Source: Methanomassiliicoccales archaeon
Lineage (GTDB): Archaea; Thermoplasmatota; Thermoplasmata; Methanomassiliicoccales; UBA472
Direction of reading: 5' to 3'
Assembly (NCBI GenBank): GCA_013329565.1
Contig: DUJZ01000178.1
Coordinates: 1 to 5,711 of the forward strand
DNA: 5,711 nucleotides
The notes below the pieces were generated by a model, which was given only the letters and a program-made list of their open reading frames with translations, made no database searches and was not told the origin of the DNA. Positions 5,571-5,711 of this stretch are shown one piece after another. Position 1 is the first letter of the stretch. Each line of letters starts with the position of its first letter. The position numbers and the translations under genes were made by a program.

Positions 5571-5588
5571 TATATTAATAATATTTTA
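5571..5588 (+). promoter_or_regulatory. AT-rich TATA-like region of the Lrp/AsnC gene
   Basis: The 122-base gap 5523-5644 is far more AT-rich than the coding DNA. TATATTAATAATATTTTA (5571-5588) contains the best TATA-like match, TATATTAATA. A start about 25 bases beyond it would be near 5601, leaving a leader of about 44 bases with an A8 run (5619-5626) and a strong AGGAGG ribosome binding site (5631-5636). The direct repeat TTTACT (5585-5590 and 5592-5597) follows immediately. Confidence 0.5.
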
Positions 5589-5599
5589 CTATTTACTGA

Positions 5600-5609
5600 T
5601 ATTCGAATA
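5600..5609. promoter_or_regulatory. 10-base palindrome at the predicted start site of the Lrp/AsnC gene
   Basis: TATTCGAATA is a perfect palindrome centred about 40 bases before the ATG and overlapping the predicted transcription start. Lrp-family regulators often bind short AT-flanked palindromes in their own promoters, so this is a candidate autoregulatory operator. The palindrome is seen; the role is inferred. Confidence 0.35.
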
Positions 5610-5644
5610 CGAAATCGGAAAAAAAACCCTAGGAGGATGCAGAG

Positions 5645-5711
5645 ATGATCGATCACCTAGACGACAAGATAATCGAGATATTGAAGAAGGACTCCCGACG
5701 GCCCTTCGTGG
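5645..5711 (+). CDS. Lrp/AsnC family transcriptional regulator (partial, N-terminus only)
   Basis: Only the first 22 codons are inside the window. MIDHLDDKIIEILKKDSRRP followed by FV matches the start of the Lrp/AsnC winged-helix domain, whose pattern is LDxxDxxIlxxLxxdaRxxf. The rest of the helix-turn-helix and the ligand-binding RAM domain would lie beyond the edge. The start at 5645 is supported by AGGAGG at 5631-5636 with 8 bases of spacing; the ATG at 5637 directly abutting that site opens only a three-codon frame. It has its own AT-rich promoter, so it is probably not part of the preceding operon. Its targets cannot be inferred. Confidence 0.85.
   Translation, partial: MIDHLDDKIIEILKKDSRRPFV

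Noticed and set aside
5637..5648. Three-codon frame (MQR, stop) overlapping the regulator start as ATGA
   Set aside because: Its ATG directly abuts the AGGAGG with no spacing, so initiation is unlikely; it looks like a chance leader frame.
5646..5655. Palindrome TGATCGATCA over the regulator start codon
   Set aside because: It encodes the conserved N-terminus and is easily explained by the codons; there is no separate support for a binding site.

Overview
The window looks like ordinary, gene-dense archaeal chromosome, most likely Thermoplasmatota and perhaps Methanomassiliicoccales-like. The lineage is inferred from gene content, not from a marker gene. The supporting signs are an archaeal-type A24 prepilin peptidase with its archaeal C-terminal domain, an O6-alkylguanine alkyltransferase-endonuclease V fusion (an arrangement known from Ferroplasma), a probable DUF5788 protein, an Lrp/AsnC regulator, TATA-like promoters about 25 bases ahead of likely start sites, GC-rich coding DNA with frequent ATA and AGG codons, and AT-rich promoter DNA. 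No mobile element, CRISPR array, tRNA or rRNA was seen.

Left part (1-1937): the possible tail of an upstream gene overlaps a complete AmmeMemoRadiSam-type radical SAM enzyme (amrS, 27-1049, +). It converges, with a 6-base gap, on an A24 prepilin/preflagellin peptidase (1056-1937, -). A 99-base divergent promoter region (1938-2036) separates the peptidase from the next gene and holds a TATA-like element for each direction plus two short palindromes.

Middle (2037-3581, +): a large MscS-type mechanosensitive channel with a signal peptide and a predicted extracytoplasmic beta-sandwich domain ahead of its membrane part. The membrane part contains a duplicated segment.

Right part (3638-5522, +): a three-gene operon in which each junction is a 4-base ATGA overlap. 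It encodes a small nitroreductase, a 314-residue alkyltransferase-endonuclease V fusion, and a 146-residue probable DUF5788 protein. The fusion joins repair of O6-alkylguanine to repair of deaminated bases (inosine). With a flavin nitroreductase in front, a plausible but unproven reading is a nitrosative/alkylation damage module. The nitroreductase leader has a perfect 8+8 base inverted repeat whose right arm is the Shine-Dalgarno sequence.

Right edge (5523-5711): a 122-base AT-rich region with TATA-like sequence, a 10-base palindrome and a strong AGGAGG site leads into the first 22 codons of an Lrp/AsnC-family regulator cut off by the window end.
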